Origin: Candidatus Woesearchaeota archaeon
Lineage (GTDB): Archaea; Nanobdellota; Nanobdellia; Woesearchaeales; UBA11716
Direction of reading: 5' to 3'
NCBI GenBank assembly: GCA_013329175.1
Contig: DUKR01000119.1
Span: forward strand, 1-13,513
DNA: 13,513 nucleotides
In this document: positions 6,995 through 13,386 of the stretch, one piece after another
How positions within the stretch are numbered: position 1 is the stretch's first letter
How the letters are laid out: each line of letters begins with the position of its first letter
Notes under the pieces: generated by a model
What the model saw: the letters and a program-made list of their open reading frames with translations, nothing else
Told to the model about the DNA's origin: nothing
Databases searched by the model: none
Translations under genes and position numbers: made by a program

Positions 6995-7388
6995 TCAGGC
7001 CATTTTCTTATACCCCCAAAATTCGTAGTACTTCACCTTTATGAAATTGCCTGCCTCTTTGTAACTGCGCTCGGCATCAATCCCGAAAAAGGCATTCCCT
7101 AAAAGCTCATTGCCTACATCCTCTTTGCCAAAAGCGGCGCTACTGTCCTATCTCCTTTTGCTTGAAGTGAATTTGGTCATTGAAATTCCGTCGTGCACTG
7201 TACGCGTGCCCATCCTTCATTCTCAGTAGTGCAGCTCGCAACACTGAGGCGATGGCTGCAACAAATGTCCTGCTGCAAGCGTAGCCCGATCCTTTTTTGT
7301 TTACCTCGGAATCGCTAAGAGATAGGTCAGATGCAACGAATAGGATGAAGTTGCGCATTGGCTGTGGAAGTGATGGGAGAATAGACAT
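6995..7388 (-). repeat. Decayed repeat copy A with broken minus-strand coding trace
   Basis: This is the best-preserved member of a family also present at 12819-13475. It shares an exact 24-nt block with copy B (7138-7161 and 13123-13146) and many shorter blocks. On the minus strand one frame gives a plausible protein start (7388 onward, with QPMRNFILF and SDSEVNKKGSG). Another frame gives a 50-residue C-terminal stretch ending at a TGA (6997-6995), with GNELLGNAFFGID and KVKYYEFWGYKKMA. The frames are not joined, and a TAG (7150-7148) interrupts the second. I read it as a broken gene of unknown family; the intact 82-codon ORF 7388-7143 is probably a fragment, not a functional gene. Confidence 0.6.
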
Positions 7389-7516
7389 TGCCTTTTTTTG
7401 AATGATTTTTTGGGGGAATGCCCGCCCCCCATGAGACTGCCTCCTCTCCCTAGGGCTTTTCAGGAGAGTGAAGGAGTACGATTAATCTGCATCATGCATA
7501 CTTGGCTGAGTTAATT
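7389..7516. other. Non-coding spacer with two hairpins
   Basis: Between repeat copy A and the kinase promoter I see no gene. GGGGG (7412-7416) faces CCCCC (7425-7429), and CTCTCC (7445-7450) faces GGAGAG (7464-7469). The first overlaps the edge of the repeat family, where copies B and D carry GGGAATGC-like sequence. Confidence 0.35.
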
Positions 7517-7524
7517 ATTTATAA
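7517..7524 (+). promoter_or_regulatory. TATA box of the P-loop kinase gene
   Basis: ATTTATAA lies 20 nt before the ATG at 7545 (centre about 24 nt), followed by an A-rich run. This is the spacing of a leaderless archaeal promoter. Confidence 0.6.
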
Positions 7525-7544
7525 CCGCAAAAAAAAAACTAGCT

Positions 7545-8105
7545 ATGATTATCGGCATCACCGGAACCATGGCAGCAGGCAAGGGCGTTGCCTCTGACTA
7601 CCTCAAAACAAAGGGCTTTGAGTATTTCTCCTATTCTGATATCCTCCGCAAGATCGCCCATGAGCGGGGCATTGAGCCTATAAGGCAAAACCTGCAAAAG
7701 CTTGGCAACACCATCAAGGAAGAAGCAAAAAACCAGGGCATCCTTTCAAAAAAGATTCTTGAGGCAGCAACAACCAGCAGGGTGGTTGCTGAGGGCATCC
7801 GCAACCCTCCCGAGACCAGGGAGTTCAGGAAGGCAAAGGATTTCCATCTCCTTGCAATTGTTGCCCCTCCTGCCATGCGCTATAAGCGCATCCTCTCCCG
7901 AGGGAGGCACGGTGATCCCGCGACGTTTGCAGCATTCAAGCGCCTTGATGCCAGCGAGAACCGCGGTGCAACCAGGGGCCAGCAGGTCAACCGCTGCATT
8001 GCCATGGCTGACGTTGTTATCGAGAACACGGGAACGATTGGAGAATTTCACAAAAAGATTGACGATGCGCTTGCTGCAATGGAAGGCAGTGCTCAAAATA
8101 AGTGA
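7545..8105 (+). CDS. P-loop kinase, UPF0200 / dephospho-CoA-kinase-like
   Basis: This 186-residue protein is a small nucleoside-kinase-fold P-loop NTPase. Walker A is GTMAAGKG (7-14) with Lys13. VVAEGIRNPPETREFRK (80-96) fills the strand-3 region where the archaeal UPF0200 family has 'DGIRS..E...F'. A lid-like region follows (YKRILSRGR, 113-121), then MADVVIENTGTIGEF (154-168), matching the family's 'ADYVIVNEGTL.EF'. UPF0200 and CoaE are related; archaea generally use a different GTP-dependent enzyme for dephospho-CoA, so a CoaE role should not be assumed. The gene stands alone with its own promoter and no clear partner. P-loop kinase: secure; substrate: unknown. Confidence 0.72.
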   Translation: MIIGITGTMAAGKGVASDYLKTKGFEYFSYSDILRKIAHERGIEPIRQNLQKLGNTIKEEAKNQGILSKKILEAATTSRVVAEGIRNPPETREFRKAKDFHLLAIVAPPAMRYKRILSRGRHGDPATFAAFKRLDASENRGATRGQQVNRCIAMADVVIENTGTIGEFHKKIDDALAAMEGSAQNK

Positions 8106-8181
8106 TAGGGTCCCCTGTTAACCATAAGTTATTGTTATTACTCAGCAAATAAAAAGATTCGTACTTTTATTCAAAATATTT

Positions 8182-8215
8182 GGATGAAGCCCCTTTGGCC
8201 GCAAACCTTTAAAAG
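8182..8215 (+). promoter_or_regulatory. Promoter of the CcdA-DipZ unit with shared upstream motif
   Basis: A TATA box, CTTTAAAAG (8207-8215), is centred 26 nt before an ATG at 8237, with CAAAC just ahead as a possible BRE. Upstream is GGATGAAGCCCC (8182-8193), identical to 227-238. In both promoters AAACCTTT starts 20-21 nt after the start of this 12-mer. Confidence 0.65.
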
Positions 8216-8236
8216 AAAGCATCTGACGCAGCGCCT

Positions 8237-8335
8237 ATGATGGACCCACTGAAGAGCGTCATCTTTTACCTCATAGCAGGGACAAGGCAAGGTACCTCAC
8301 CGAGATTGGATGGATATAACAATGGCAACTGAACA
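8237..8335 (+). pseudogene. Leader ORF, likely stump of a winged-helix regulator
   Basis: The promoter points to the ATG at 8237, not to the CcdA start. From there a 32-codon ORF begins MMDPLKSVIFYLIAGTRQG and then runs into unrelated sequence and a TGA at 8333. The opening resembles the N terminus of archaeal winged-helix DNA-binding proteins, whose conserved start is of the form 'LKsiiFYLiAGTRGG', followed by the helix-turn-helix, which is absent here. I infer that a regulator gene was deleted internally, leaving promoter and first codons. The ORF ends 14 nt inside the CcdA coding region (counting from ATG 8322), so it could now act as a coupled leader peptide. The family match is from memory of the pattern. 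Confidence 0.45.
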
Positions 8336-9098
8336 GCAGGCAGAAAAGCCAAAGCGGGACTGGAACGTGTTTTTCAGCAGCGTTTTTTTTGTGCTGGGAT
8401 TTTCAGTCATCTTTTCCCTTGTCGGAGTGCTCCTACAGACCATCCTTACCAGTGTTTCCTATGAAGTACAGGACTGGCTTGCGCGCATAGGCGGAGTCAT
8501 CATCATCTTTTTCGGGCTTTTCCTGCTGGGCTTGATTAAACCCAAGTTCCTGTCGCGTGACCACAAAATCAGGGTAAAGAAAAAGTTTGAGTCGCATTTT
8601 GTCACTTCCTTCGTTTTTGGCGCTGCGTTTGCCGTTGGGTGGACTCCCTGTGTGACTGCTGCGCTTGGCGCAATCCTTGCACTTGCCTCAACCCAGGCAA
8701 CTTCTGCGTTTGTGCTGCTCATGGCATACACCCTTGGTCTTGGATTGCCGTTCCTGCTGGTTGGCCTTTTCACAACCGAGGCACAGGCATTCATCAACAA
8801 GGCGGGCAGATGGCTGAAATGGATTGAATGCGCTTTTGGAGTATTGCTCATCATCATCGGCATCTTTGTCTTCACCAACCAGTTGTCGCGCATCGCAAAC
8901 ATAGGCTTCCTGGTCAATGGTGTCGCAGGGCTTGATACCGGCATAAGCATAGGCGGTGGAATATCATCACTCACCATGGTCAACATGGGCATAGCCTTTG
9001 CTGCAGGGCTGGTGTCGTTCCTAAGCCCCTGCATCCTGCCTATCATTCCAGGATTTCTTTCCTATCTTGCCACCACTGCCGTAAAAAAGGAGAAATAA
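8310..9098 (+). CDS. ccdA: CcdA-type thiol transporter, circularly permuted
   Basis: CcdA carries electrons across the membrane using one cysteine in each of two three-helix halves. This 262-residue protein contains all the expected pieces in rotated order. It starts with the segment normally following helix 1 (VFFVLGFSVIFSLVG, 25-39), then IGGVIIIFFGLFLLGL (60-75), the second-half cysteine motif GWTPC (110-114) and GLGLPFLLVGLF (143-154). After a linker (about 190-226) comes the usual N-terminal segment, GLVSFLSPCILPIIPGFLSY (233-252), with Cys241. Lysine-rich ends (KPKRDW, KKEK) suggest both termini are cytoplasmic, which fits a permutation of a six-helix protein with both ends outside. The start may be ATG 8310 or 8322. 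AGGAG and TAATG join it to the next gene. CcdA identity is secure; the permutation is read directly from motif order. Confidence 0.85.
   Translation: MDITMATEQQAEKPKRDWNVFFSSVFFVLGFSVIFSLVGVLLQTILTSVSYEVQDWLARIGGVIIIFFGLFLLGLIKPKFLSRDHKIRVKKKFESHFVTSFVFGAAFAVGWTPCVTAALGAILALASTQATSAFVLLMAYTLGLGLPFLLVGLFTTEAQAFINKAGRWLKWIECAFGVLLIIIGIFVFTNQLSRIANIGFLVNGVAGLDTGISIGGGISSLTMVNMGIAFAAGLVSFLSPCILPIIPGFLSYLATTAVKKEK
9088..9092 (+). promoter_or_regulatory. Shine-Dalgarno site of the DipZ-like gene
   Basis: AGGAG lies 5 nt before the ATG at 9098 and 8 nt before the ATG at 9101, within the last codons of ccdA. It supports translation of the second gene from a shared transcript. Confidence 0.6.
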
Positions 9099-10249
9099 TG
9101 ATGGAAAAAAGGGCAGTTATCCTGCTTGTTGTTGTTGCGGCAATTATTGGAAGCATAGCTTATCTTGAGTCCCTTAACCAGAGCAATTCCATCCAGCCTG
9201 CCCAGGAGCCAGCTAGTGCAGGCGCGCAGCAGGAGCAGGGAGTGCCTCCTGTGCAATTGAGTGAAGCTGACAGGGAGCGCATTGCCCAAAAGGAAAAGCA
9301 GTATACCCTTGCTCCTGAGCTGGCAGGGATTGCAGGCACATTCAACGCTGACCATGGACTCACCATGAGAAGCCAGAGGGGAAAGATTGTGCTTGTTGAT
9401 TTCTGGACTTATTCCTGCATCAACTGCATCAGGACCATGCCGTATCTGAAGGAGTGGCACGGGAAATATGCTGACAATGGCCTGGTCATCATCGGTGTTC
9501 ATACTCCAGAATTTGAGTTTGAGAAGAATGCTGACAATCTTCAGGACGCCATTACTAAGTATGGCATTGCCTACCCTGTTGTGCAGGACAATGACATGCA
9601 GACATGGAGAGCATACCAGAACCGCTACTGGCCAAGGAAGTACCTCGTTGATGCCGATGGCTTTATCCGCTATGACCACATAGGGGAGGGAGGATATGCA
9701 GAAACTGAAGAGATGATCAAAAAACTCCTTGCCGAGCGTGGTGAGAACGTCAGTGGCGTAACCATTGGAGAGGACAAGAAGAAAATTGCCATGCCTCTCA
9801 CCCCTGAGTTGTATGCAGGCTATTCCTTTGCCATTCCCAGAGGCCAGAACATAGGCAACAAGGGAGGGCTGCAAAAGGGCACCCCTGACTATGCATGGCC
9901 GTCAGATCTGGTGAAAAATGCGTTCAGCCTGAGCGGTAAGTGGACAAGCACGCCAGACAGCCTCATAGCTGCTGAGGATGGCGCACGCGTCTTTCTTCCC
10001 TATGCAGCATCGCAACTCCATATCGTCGCTGATTCAGGGGGAAGGCTTATGAGACTAAAAGTGCTGCTTGACGGAAAGCCTCTTGATGAAAGCAATGCAG
10101 GATCTGACGTCAGGATAGATGGCGAGCAGAGCTCTCTTATCGTGACAGAGCCACGGCTCTATACGGTTGTAGATGCGGGGTATGACAGCCATACTTTGGA
10201 GCTTGTTGCAGAGCAGGGCTTTACCTTCAACTCCTTCACGTTTGGATGA
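9098..10249 (+). CDS. DipZ-like membrane-anchored thioredoxin with C-terminal domain
   Basis: This 383-residue protein has an N-terminal membrane anchor (about 6-22), a Gln/Pro/Ala-rich spacer and an extracellular thioredoxin-fold domain. The redox motif is C107-I-N-C110 in DFWTYSCINCIRTMPYL (101-117), with VIGVHTPEFEFE (130-142), RYWPRKYLVD (176-185; Pro179 is the likely cis-proline) and IGEGGYAETEEMI (195-207). These match the thioredoxin part of DipZ, in which CcdA, thioredoxin and a C-terminal beta-sandwich form one chain; here the latter two form one protein and CcdA is separate. Residues about 235-383 correspond to the DipZ C-terminal domain. It should take electrons from CcdA and reduce exported disulfides. 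Two ATGs (9098, 9101) fit the AGGAG at 9088-9092; the first overlaps the ccdA stop. Confidence 0.86.
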   Translation: MMEKRAVILLVVVAAIIGSIAYLESLNQSNSIQPAQEPASAGAQQEQGVPPVQLSEADRERIAQKEKQYTLAPELAGIAGTFNADHGLTMRSQRGKIVLVDFWTYSCINCIRTMPYLKEWHGKYADNGLVIIGVHTPEFEFEKNADNLQDAITKYGIAYPVVQDNDMQTWRAYQNRYWPRKYLVDADGFIRYDHIGEGGYAETEEMIKKLLAERGENVSGVTIGEDKKKIAMPLTPELYAGYSFAIPRGQNIGNKGGLQKGTPDYAWPSDLVKNAFSLSGKWTSTPDSLIAAEDGARVFLPYAASQLHIVADSGGRLMRLKVLLDGKPLDESNAGSDVRIDGEQSSLIVTEPRLYTVVDAGYDSHTLELVAEQGFTFNSFTFG

Positions 10250-10278
10250 ATACGCAGCCAACACTTGCTGCATTCAGT

Positions 10279-10292
10279 ATGCCAAAAGGCAT
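10279..10292 (+). terminator. Small hairpin after the DipZ-like gene
   Basis: ATGCC-AAAA-GGCAT is a perfect 5-bp stem with a 4-nt loop, 29 nt after the stop codon. It is weak alone and is followed by the much larger stem-loop at 10346. Confidence 0.25.
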
Positions 10293-10345
10293 GAGAAATA
10301 GGAAATTTCTCTCTTGAGATTTTCCCACACTCTGAGTTTTGCTTA

Positions 10346-10431
10346 GTGTCCTAATATCGTTCCCAGAGCATCCTATTCTCCTCAAGGGAATAGTGGGTCA
10401 AGAACGATTTAAGGACACGAGGCTTTTTTTT
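10346..10431 (+). terminator. Long stem-loop plus T8: terminator or structured RNA
   Basis: GTGTCCT (10346-10352) and ATCGTTC (10356-10362) pair exactly with GAACGAT (10402-10408) and AGGACAC (10412-10418), separated by a 3x3 internal loop. Inside, CTATTC (10373-10378) pairs with GAATAG (10388-10393). Eight T residues follow at 10424-10431. The stem followed by a T run on the plus strand suits termination of the CcdA-DipZ transcript. Its size and inner hairpin also fit a small structured RNA. No promoter was recognised directly before it. Confidence 0.55.
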
Positions 10432-10564
10432 CTAACATGGAATAATCACTAGAAACCTTTTTCAAAGATAAAATCCTTTCTCCCAAATCAAATTCAGACG
10501 CAACCACCATGCACTACGGTAATCATATCCATTTTTAAAATATTATTCTTTGTTTCTCCAAACC

Positions 10565-10573
10565 CTTAAAAAT
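10565..10573 (+). promoter_or_regulatory. TATA box of the U32 gene
   Basis: CTTAAAAAT is centred 26 nt before the ATG at 10595. It decides the start: a longer in-frame reading from 10550 would begin upstream of the box itself. Confidence 0.65.
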
Positions 10574-10594
10574 CAGCTACCATTCCCTTGCCAC

Positions 10595-11854
10595 ATGGAT
10601 ACCAATGGTGACATCGAGATCATGGCTCCTGCAGGGGGTTTTGAATCCCTACAGGCAGCAATACAGGCAGGGGCAGACGCAGTCTACTTTGGCGCCGAAC
10701 AGCTCAACATGCGCGCAAGGGCAGCAAACAACTTTACAATAGAAGACCTGCCTAAGATTGCAGCAATAGCAAAAGAGCACGCACTGAAGACTTATCTCAC
10801 CCTTAACGTCGTCCTCTACGACCAAGACCTAGGCGTGATGAGGCGCCTTCTTAGGGCGGCAAAAGAAGCAGGGATTACAGCAGCCATTGCTTCAGACATC
10901 TCAGCAATCCAAGCGGCAAAAGAGATGGGCATTGAAGTGCACATATCAACCCAGGCAAACGTCTCAAACATTGAGGCAGTGAAATTCTATGCGGCATTTG
11001 CCGACGTGGTGGTGCTTGCAAGAGAGCTGACGCTCTCCCAGATCAAGGCAGTAGCTGATGAGATTGTGAAGCAGAATATCAAGGGGCCATCAGGAAGGCT
11101 CCTAAGAATCGAGCTTTTCGCCCACGGTGCGCTGTGCGTCGCAATTTCAGGCAAGTGCTACATGAGCCTTGCGACCTACAACGCGTCAGCTAACCGCGGC
11201 GCTTGCCTTCAGAATTGCAGGAGAAGCTACAGGGTGACTGACGAGGAGACTGGTGATGAGCTCGTCATTGACAACAACTACGTTTTGAGCCCAAAGGACC
11301 TCTGCACCATCGGCTTTCTTGACAGGCTCATTGGCGCAGGCGTATCTGTCTTCAAGATTGAAGGACGCGGCAGGAAGGCTGACTATGTCTATGCAACCAC
11401 AAAGGCCTATAAGGAGGCTGTCCTTGCCGTCAGGAATGGCACCTATACCACAGAAAAGGTGAAGGGCTGGATGCAGGAGCTAGGGAAGGTCTATAACAGG
11501 GGATTCTGGGAAGGCGGCTATTATCTTGGCAAGAGACTGGGCGAGTGGAGCGGCAGCTATGGCTCGCAGGCAACCACTGAGAAAATCTATGCCGGCAAGG
11601 CCATCAACTACTTTGCAAAACCCATGATTGCTGAATTTTATCTTGAATCCGGAGAGCTGAAGATAGGGGATGCCATTGCAATAACCGGCCCTACAACAGG
11701 CATCATCAGCGCCACAGTTGAAGGGATACGAGTCGGCGATAGGAATGCAGAGAAGGCAGAAAAAGGCCAGAGCATCACTATCCCCATCGCTGAAACGGTG
11801 AGGAAGAATGATAAGCTGTTTGTGGTTGTGAAGAGAGGCAAGGCGAATGCGTAG
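10595..11854 (+). CDS. Peptidase U32 family protein (TrhP/YegQ-like)
   Basis: Members of this 'peptidase' family are now tied mainly to RNA modification in bacteria: TrhP (YegQ) in tRNA U34 hydroxylation and RlhA on 23S rRNA. The 419-residue protein shows the family order: IMAPAGGFESLQAAIQAGAD (9-28), AVYFG (29-33), STQANVSN (118-125), VVLARELTLSQI (139-150) and the U32 signature ELFAHGALCVAISGKC (173-188). RGACLQNCRRSY (201-212), LSPKDLC (231-237) and FKIEGRGRKADYV (253-265) follow. Cys181, Cys188, Cys204 and Cys208 are a conserved quartet likely to bind a metal or Fe-S cluster. A small C-terminal beta domain (about 330-415) resembles that of longer U32 proteins. Single-gene unit with its own promoter. 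Family secure; a role in archaeal RNA modification is inference. Confidence 0.87.
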   Translation: MDTNGDIEIMAPAGGFESLQAAIQAGADAVYFGAEQLNMRARAANNFTIEDLPKIAAIAKEHALKTYLTLNVVLYDQDLGVMRRLLRAAKEAGITAAIASDISAIQAAKEMGIEVHISTQANVSNIEAVKFYAAFADVVVLARELTLSQIKAVADEIVKQNIKGPSGRLLRIELFAHGALCVAISGKCYMSLATYNASANRGACLQNCRRSYRVTDEETGDELVIDNNYVLSPKDLCTIGFLDRLIGAGVSVFKIEGRGRKADYVYATTKAYKEAVLAVRNGTYTTEKVKGWMQELGKVYNRGFWEGGYYLGKRLGEWSGSYGSQATTEKIYAGKAINYFAKPMIAEFYLESGELKIGDAIAITGPTTGIISATVEGIRVGDRNAEKAEKGQSITIPIAETVRKNDKLFVVVKRGKANA

Positions 11855-11917
11855 TGCGGTGATTGGTTTCTAGGGGAAAGCGGCAGGAATAGTGATAGGG
11901 CAGCACTCATCAGAAGC

Positions 11918-11927
11918 ATTTTTATTG
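11918..11927 (+). promoter_or_regulatory. TATA box of the DUF483 gene
   Basis: ATTTTTATTG is centred about 26 nt before the ATG at 11949. An ATG at 11942 in another frame reads only four codons before a stop, so 11949 is preferred. Confidence 0.5.
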
Positions 11928-11948
11928 CTATCCTGCCTCTGATGGATC

Positions 11949-12776
11949 ATGCTTAAAGAACTCCAGAACGTCTTTGATTCAGCCATCAAGTCGCTTGAGG
12001 TCATGTACGTCATGAGGGGCATGAAGCCCTGCACACGAATCCTTGCCGACATCCAAAAGAAAGGCAGCTACCTTGCATTCCTGAAGAGGCACCAGCTGCA
12101 CGCTGAGGAATCAGACTTCCTGATAAAGAAGGATGACTCCAAGGGTTATTCAGACAAAGGGACAATCCTTCCCAAGGGAGCAGCAGAAGGCTATGCTTTC
12201 CTCTACATCGCAAGGGAGCAGGCCATAGCAAAGAAAGCGAAGATGCATGAGCACCAGCAGGAGCATATAGCACTTGGAGAGGTACTCGGCTACCCTGCCT
12301 GCTGCTGTAGGTTCTTTGCACGACACTACGATACCCAGTCGCAGAAGAGCAATGACTATACCCTTCTTGCCCTTGACAATTCCACAAGCAGGCCTTTCCC
12401 CTACGAGACAAACATTGCCATGCGCCATTTTGACATCTCCCTGCTTTCTCACTTTCCCTGCTCTTATCACTGTGCTGCATCAATAGCCATAGCAAAAAAG
12501 CACCTTGCCGTGGTGAGAAGCGAGAATGAAAGGACTGCAGAGCGAATCCTGAAAATGCTTCGGAATACCATTCTCTACCATGAGTCAGGCATCCTTGTCT
12601 TAATCGGCGCTGTGCTGGCAGGCAATATGCTCAGCTATGGGCAGGTTGATGCAACAATGCATCATCCGCTTCTTGAAAAGCTGAGGGATGCCGGCAGCGT
12701 CGAAATCATAGATTCCCATACCTTCAGGATAGGGGGGGAGGAATGCAGCGATTTCGGGGTGATGGTGTTTGCCTGA
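11949..12776 (+). CDS. DUF483 family protein, cysteine/histidine-rich
   Basis: This 275-residue soluble protein carries the hallmarks of the archaeal DUF483 family: LGYPACCCRFFARHY (113-127), a middle segment with TNIAMRH (154-160), and SHFPCSYHCAASIAIA (167-182). Cys118-120, Cys171 and Cys175, with His100, His102 and His106, are candidates for a metal or Fe-S site; this is inference from spacing. The N-terminal part (1-100) is basic, without a membrane segment, and the C-terminal part (about 195-275) looks like a small mixed domain. No function is known to me for the family. It has its own promoter and stands between the U32 gene and a field of decayed repeats. A hairpin spans its stop codon. 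Confidence 0.78.
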   Translation: MLKELQNVFDSAIKSLEVMYVMRGMKPCTRILADIQKKGSYLAFLKRHQLHAEESDFLIKKDDSKGYSDKGTILPKGAAEGYAFLYIAREQAIAKKAKMHEHQQEHIALGEVLGYPACCCRFFARHYDTQSQKSNDYTLLALDNSTSRPFPYETNIAMRHFDISLLSHFPCSYHCAASIAIAKKHLAVVRSENERTAERILKMLRNTILYHESGILVLIGAVLAGNMLSYGQVDATMHHPLLEKLRDAGSVEIIDSHTFRIGGEECSDFGVMVFA

Positions 12777-12788
12777 ACACCATGGTGT
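12762..12788 (+). terminator. Hairpin across the DUF483 stop codon
   Basis: ATGGTGTT (12762-12769) pairs with AACACCAT (12776-12783) around a 6-nt loop containing most of the TGA stop. ACACCATGGTGT (12777-12788) is itself a perfect 12-bp palindrome, so two mutually exclusive folds are possible. No T run follows. Confidence 0.35.
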
Positions 12789-12818
12789 CCCTGAGGAGGA
12801 TAATGCCATGCTCCGCGT

Positions 12819-12981
12819 TGGCATCCATCTTTCATGCCTGCAGCAAGCGGCAGCCCGAGCCTTTTTTGTTTTTACTTCTTTTTCTTCACTTTTCTTTTCT
12901 CCCTTGGAATTTACAATGAGAGGATTACTAGGATAGAAAAGAATGAAGTTACGCATTGGCTGGAGAAGCAAAAAGGCTATA
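12819..12981 (-). repeat. Decayed repeat copy C (partial)
   Basis: This stretch matches the promoter-distal part of copy A on the plus strand. It shares CAAAAAAGG...TCGGGCT and GCCAATGCG(C/T)AACTTCATTCT read on the minus strand, which again gives QPMRNFILF. The middle has been replaced by A/T- and GAAAA-rich sequence. It lies immediately before copy B in the same direction. Confidence 0.5.
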
Positions 12982-13000
12982 GCTATTGATTTCTATCTTA

Positions 13001-13384
13001 TGAGCTTTTAGGAATGCCCCTTTTCCACGAGCCTGCCTGCCCCTTTGCAGCTGTGAAGGGCATCATTCCTGAAAAAGCATTCCCTAAAGGCTCATTACCA
13101 ACGCCGACTTTGCCAAAAGCGACGCTACTGTCCTATCTCCTTTTGCCTACGGTGAAATTGATGATGGAAATTCCGTCGTGCACTTCATAGTCGCCCATCC
13201 TTCATACCCGATGGTGCAGCACTCAACCTCGTGGCAATGGCTGCAGCAAATGCCCTTGCCAGCAAGCGCAGCCTTTTTTTGTTGACCTCGGAATGTACAC
13301 ATGCACGATGGCCTGAAACGAAAGGGATGAGGCTGCGCATTGCCCGTTGAAGCGATGGGAGGCATGGCTAATGCCTTTTCTTCT
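13001..13384 (-). repeat. Decayed repeat copy B
   Basis: This copy aligns with copy A over most of its length, including a 24-nt exact block (13123-13146) and an exact GAAATTCCGTCGTGCACT. One minus-strand frame reads MGDYEVHDGISIINF, then TAG, then DSSVAFGKVGVGNEPLGNAF; copy A keeps the same TAG and a similar continuation. Frame breaks elsewhere show that it is not a working gene. Confidence 0.6.
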
Positions 13385-13386
13385 GA

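Larger units (their letters stand above)
10250..10564. other. Intergenic region without a gene
   Basis: No coding region is supported. It holds the two hairpins described separately and, from 10432 on, AT-rich sequence leading to the next promoter. Confidence 0.6.

Noticed and set aside
7143..7388. 82-codon minus-strand frame as an intact small gene
   Set aside because: Homologous copies break this frame, and the coding trace continues in a different frame past its stop; it is better read as a fragment of a broken gene.
8310..9098. CcdA as a truncated pseudogene
   Set aside because: Both cysteine motifs and all six helices are present in one uninterrupted frame, and the downstream gene is coupled to it, so loss of function is not indicated.
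13155..13200. Possible C/D box RNA in repeat copy B (TGATGA-like and CTGA-like boxes)
   Set aside because: The boxes are not kept in copy A and the spacing is wrong.
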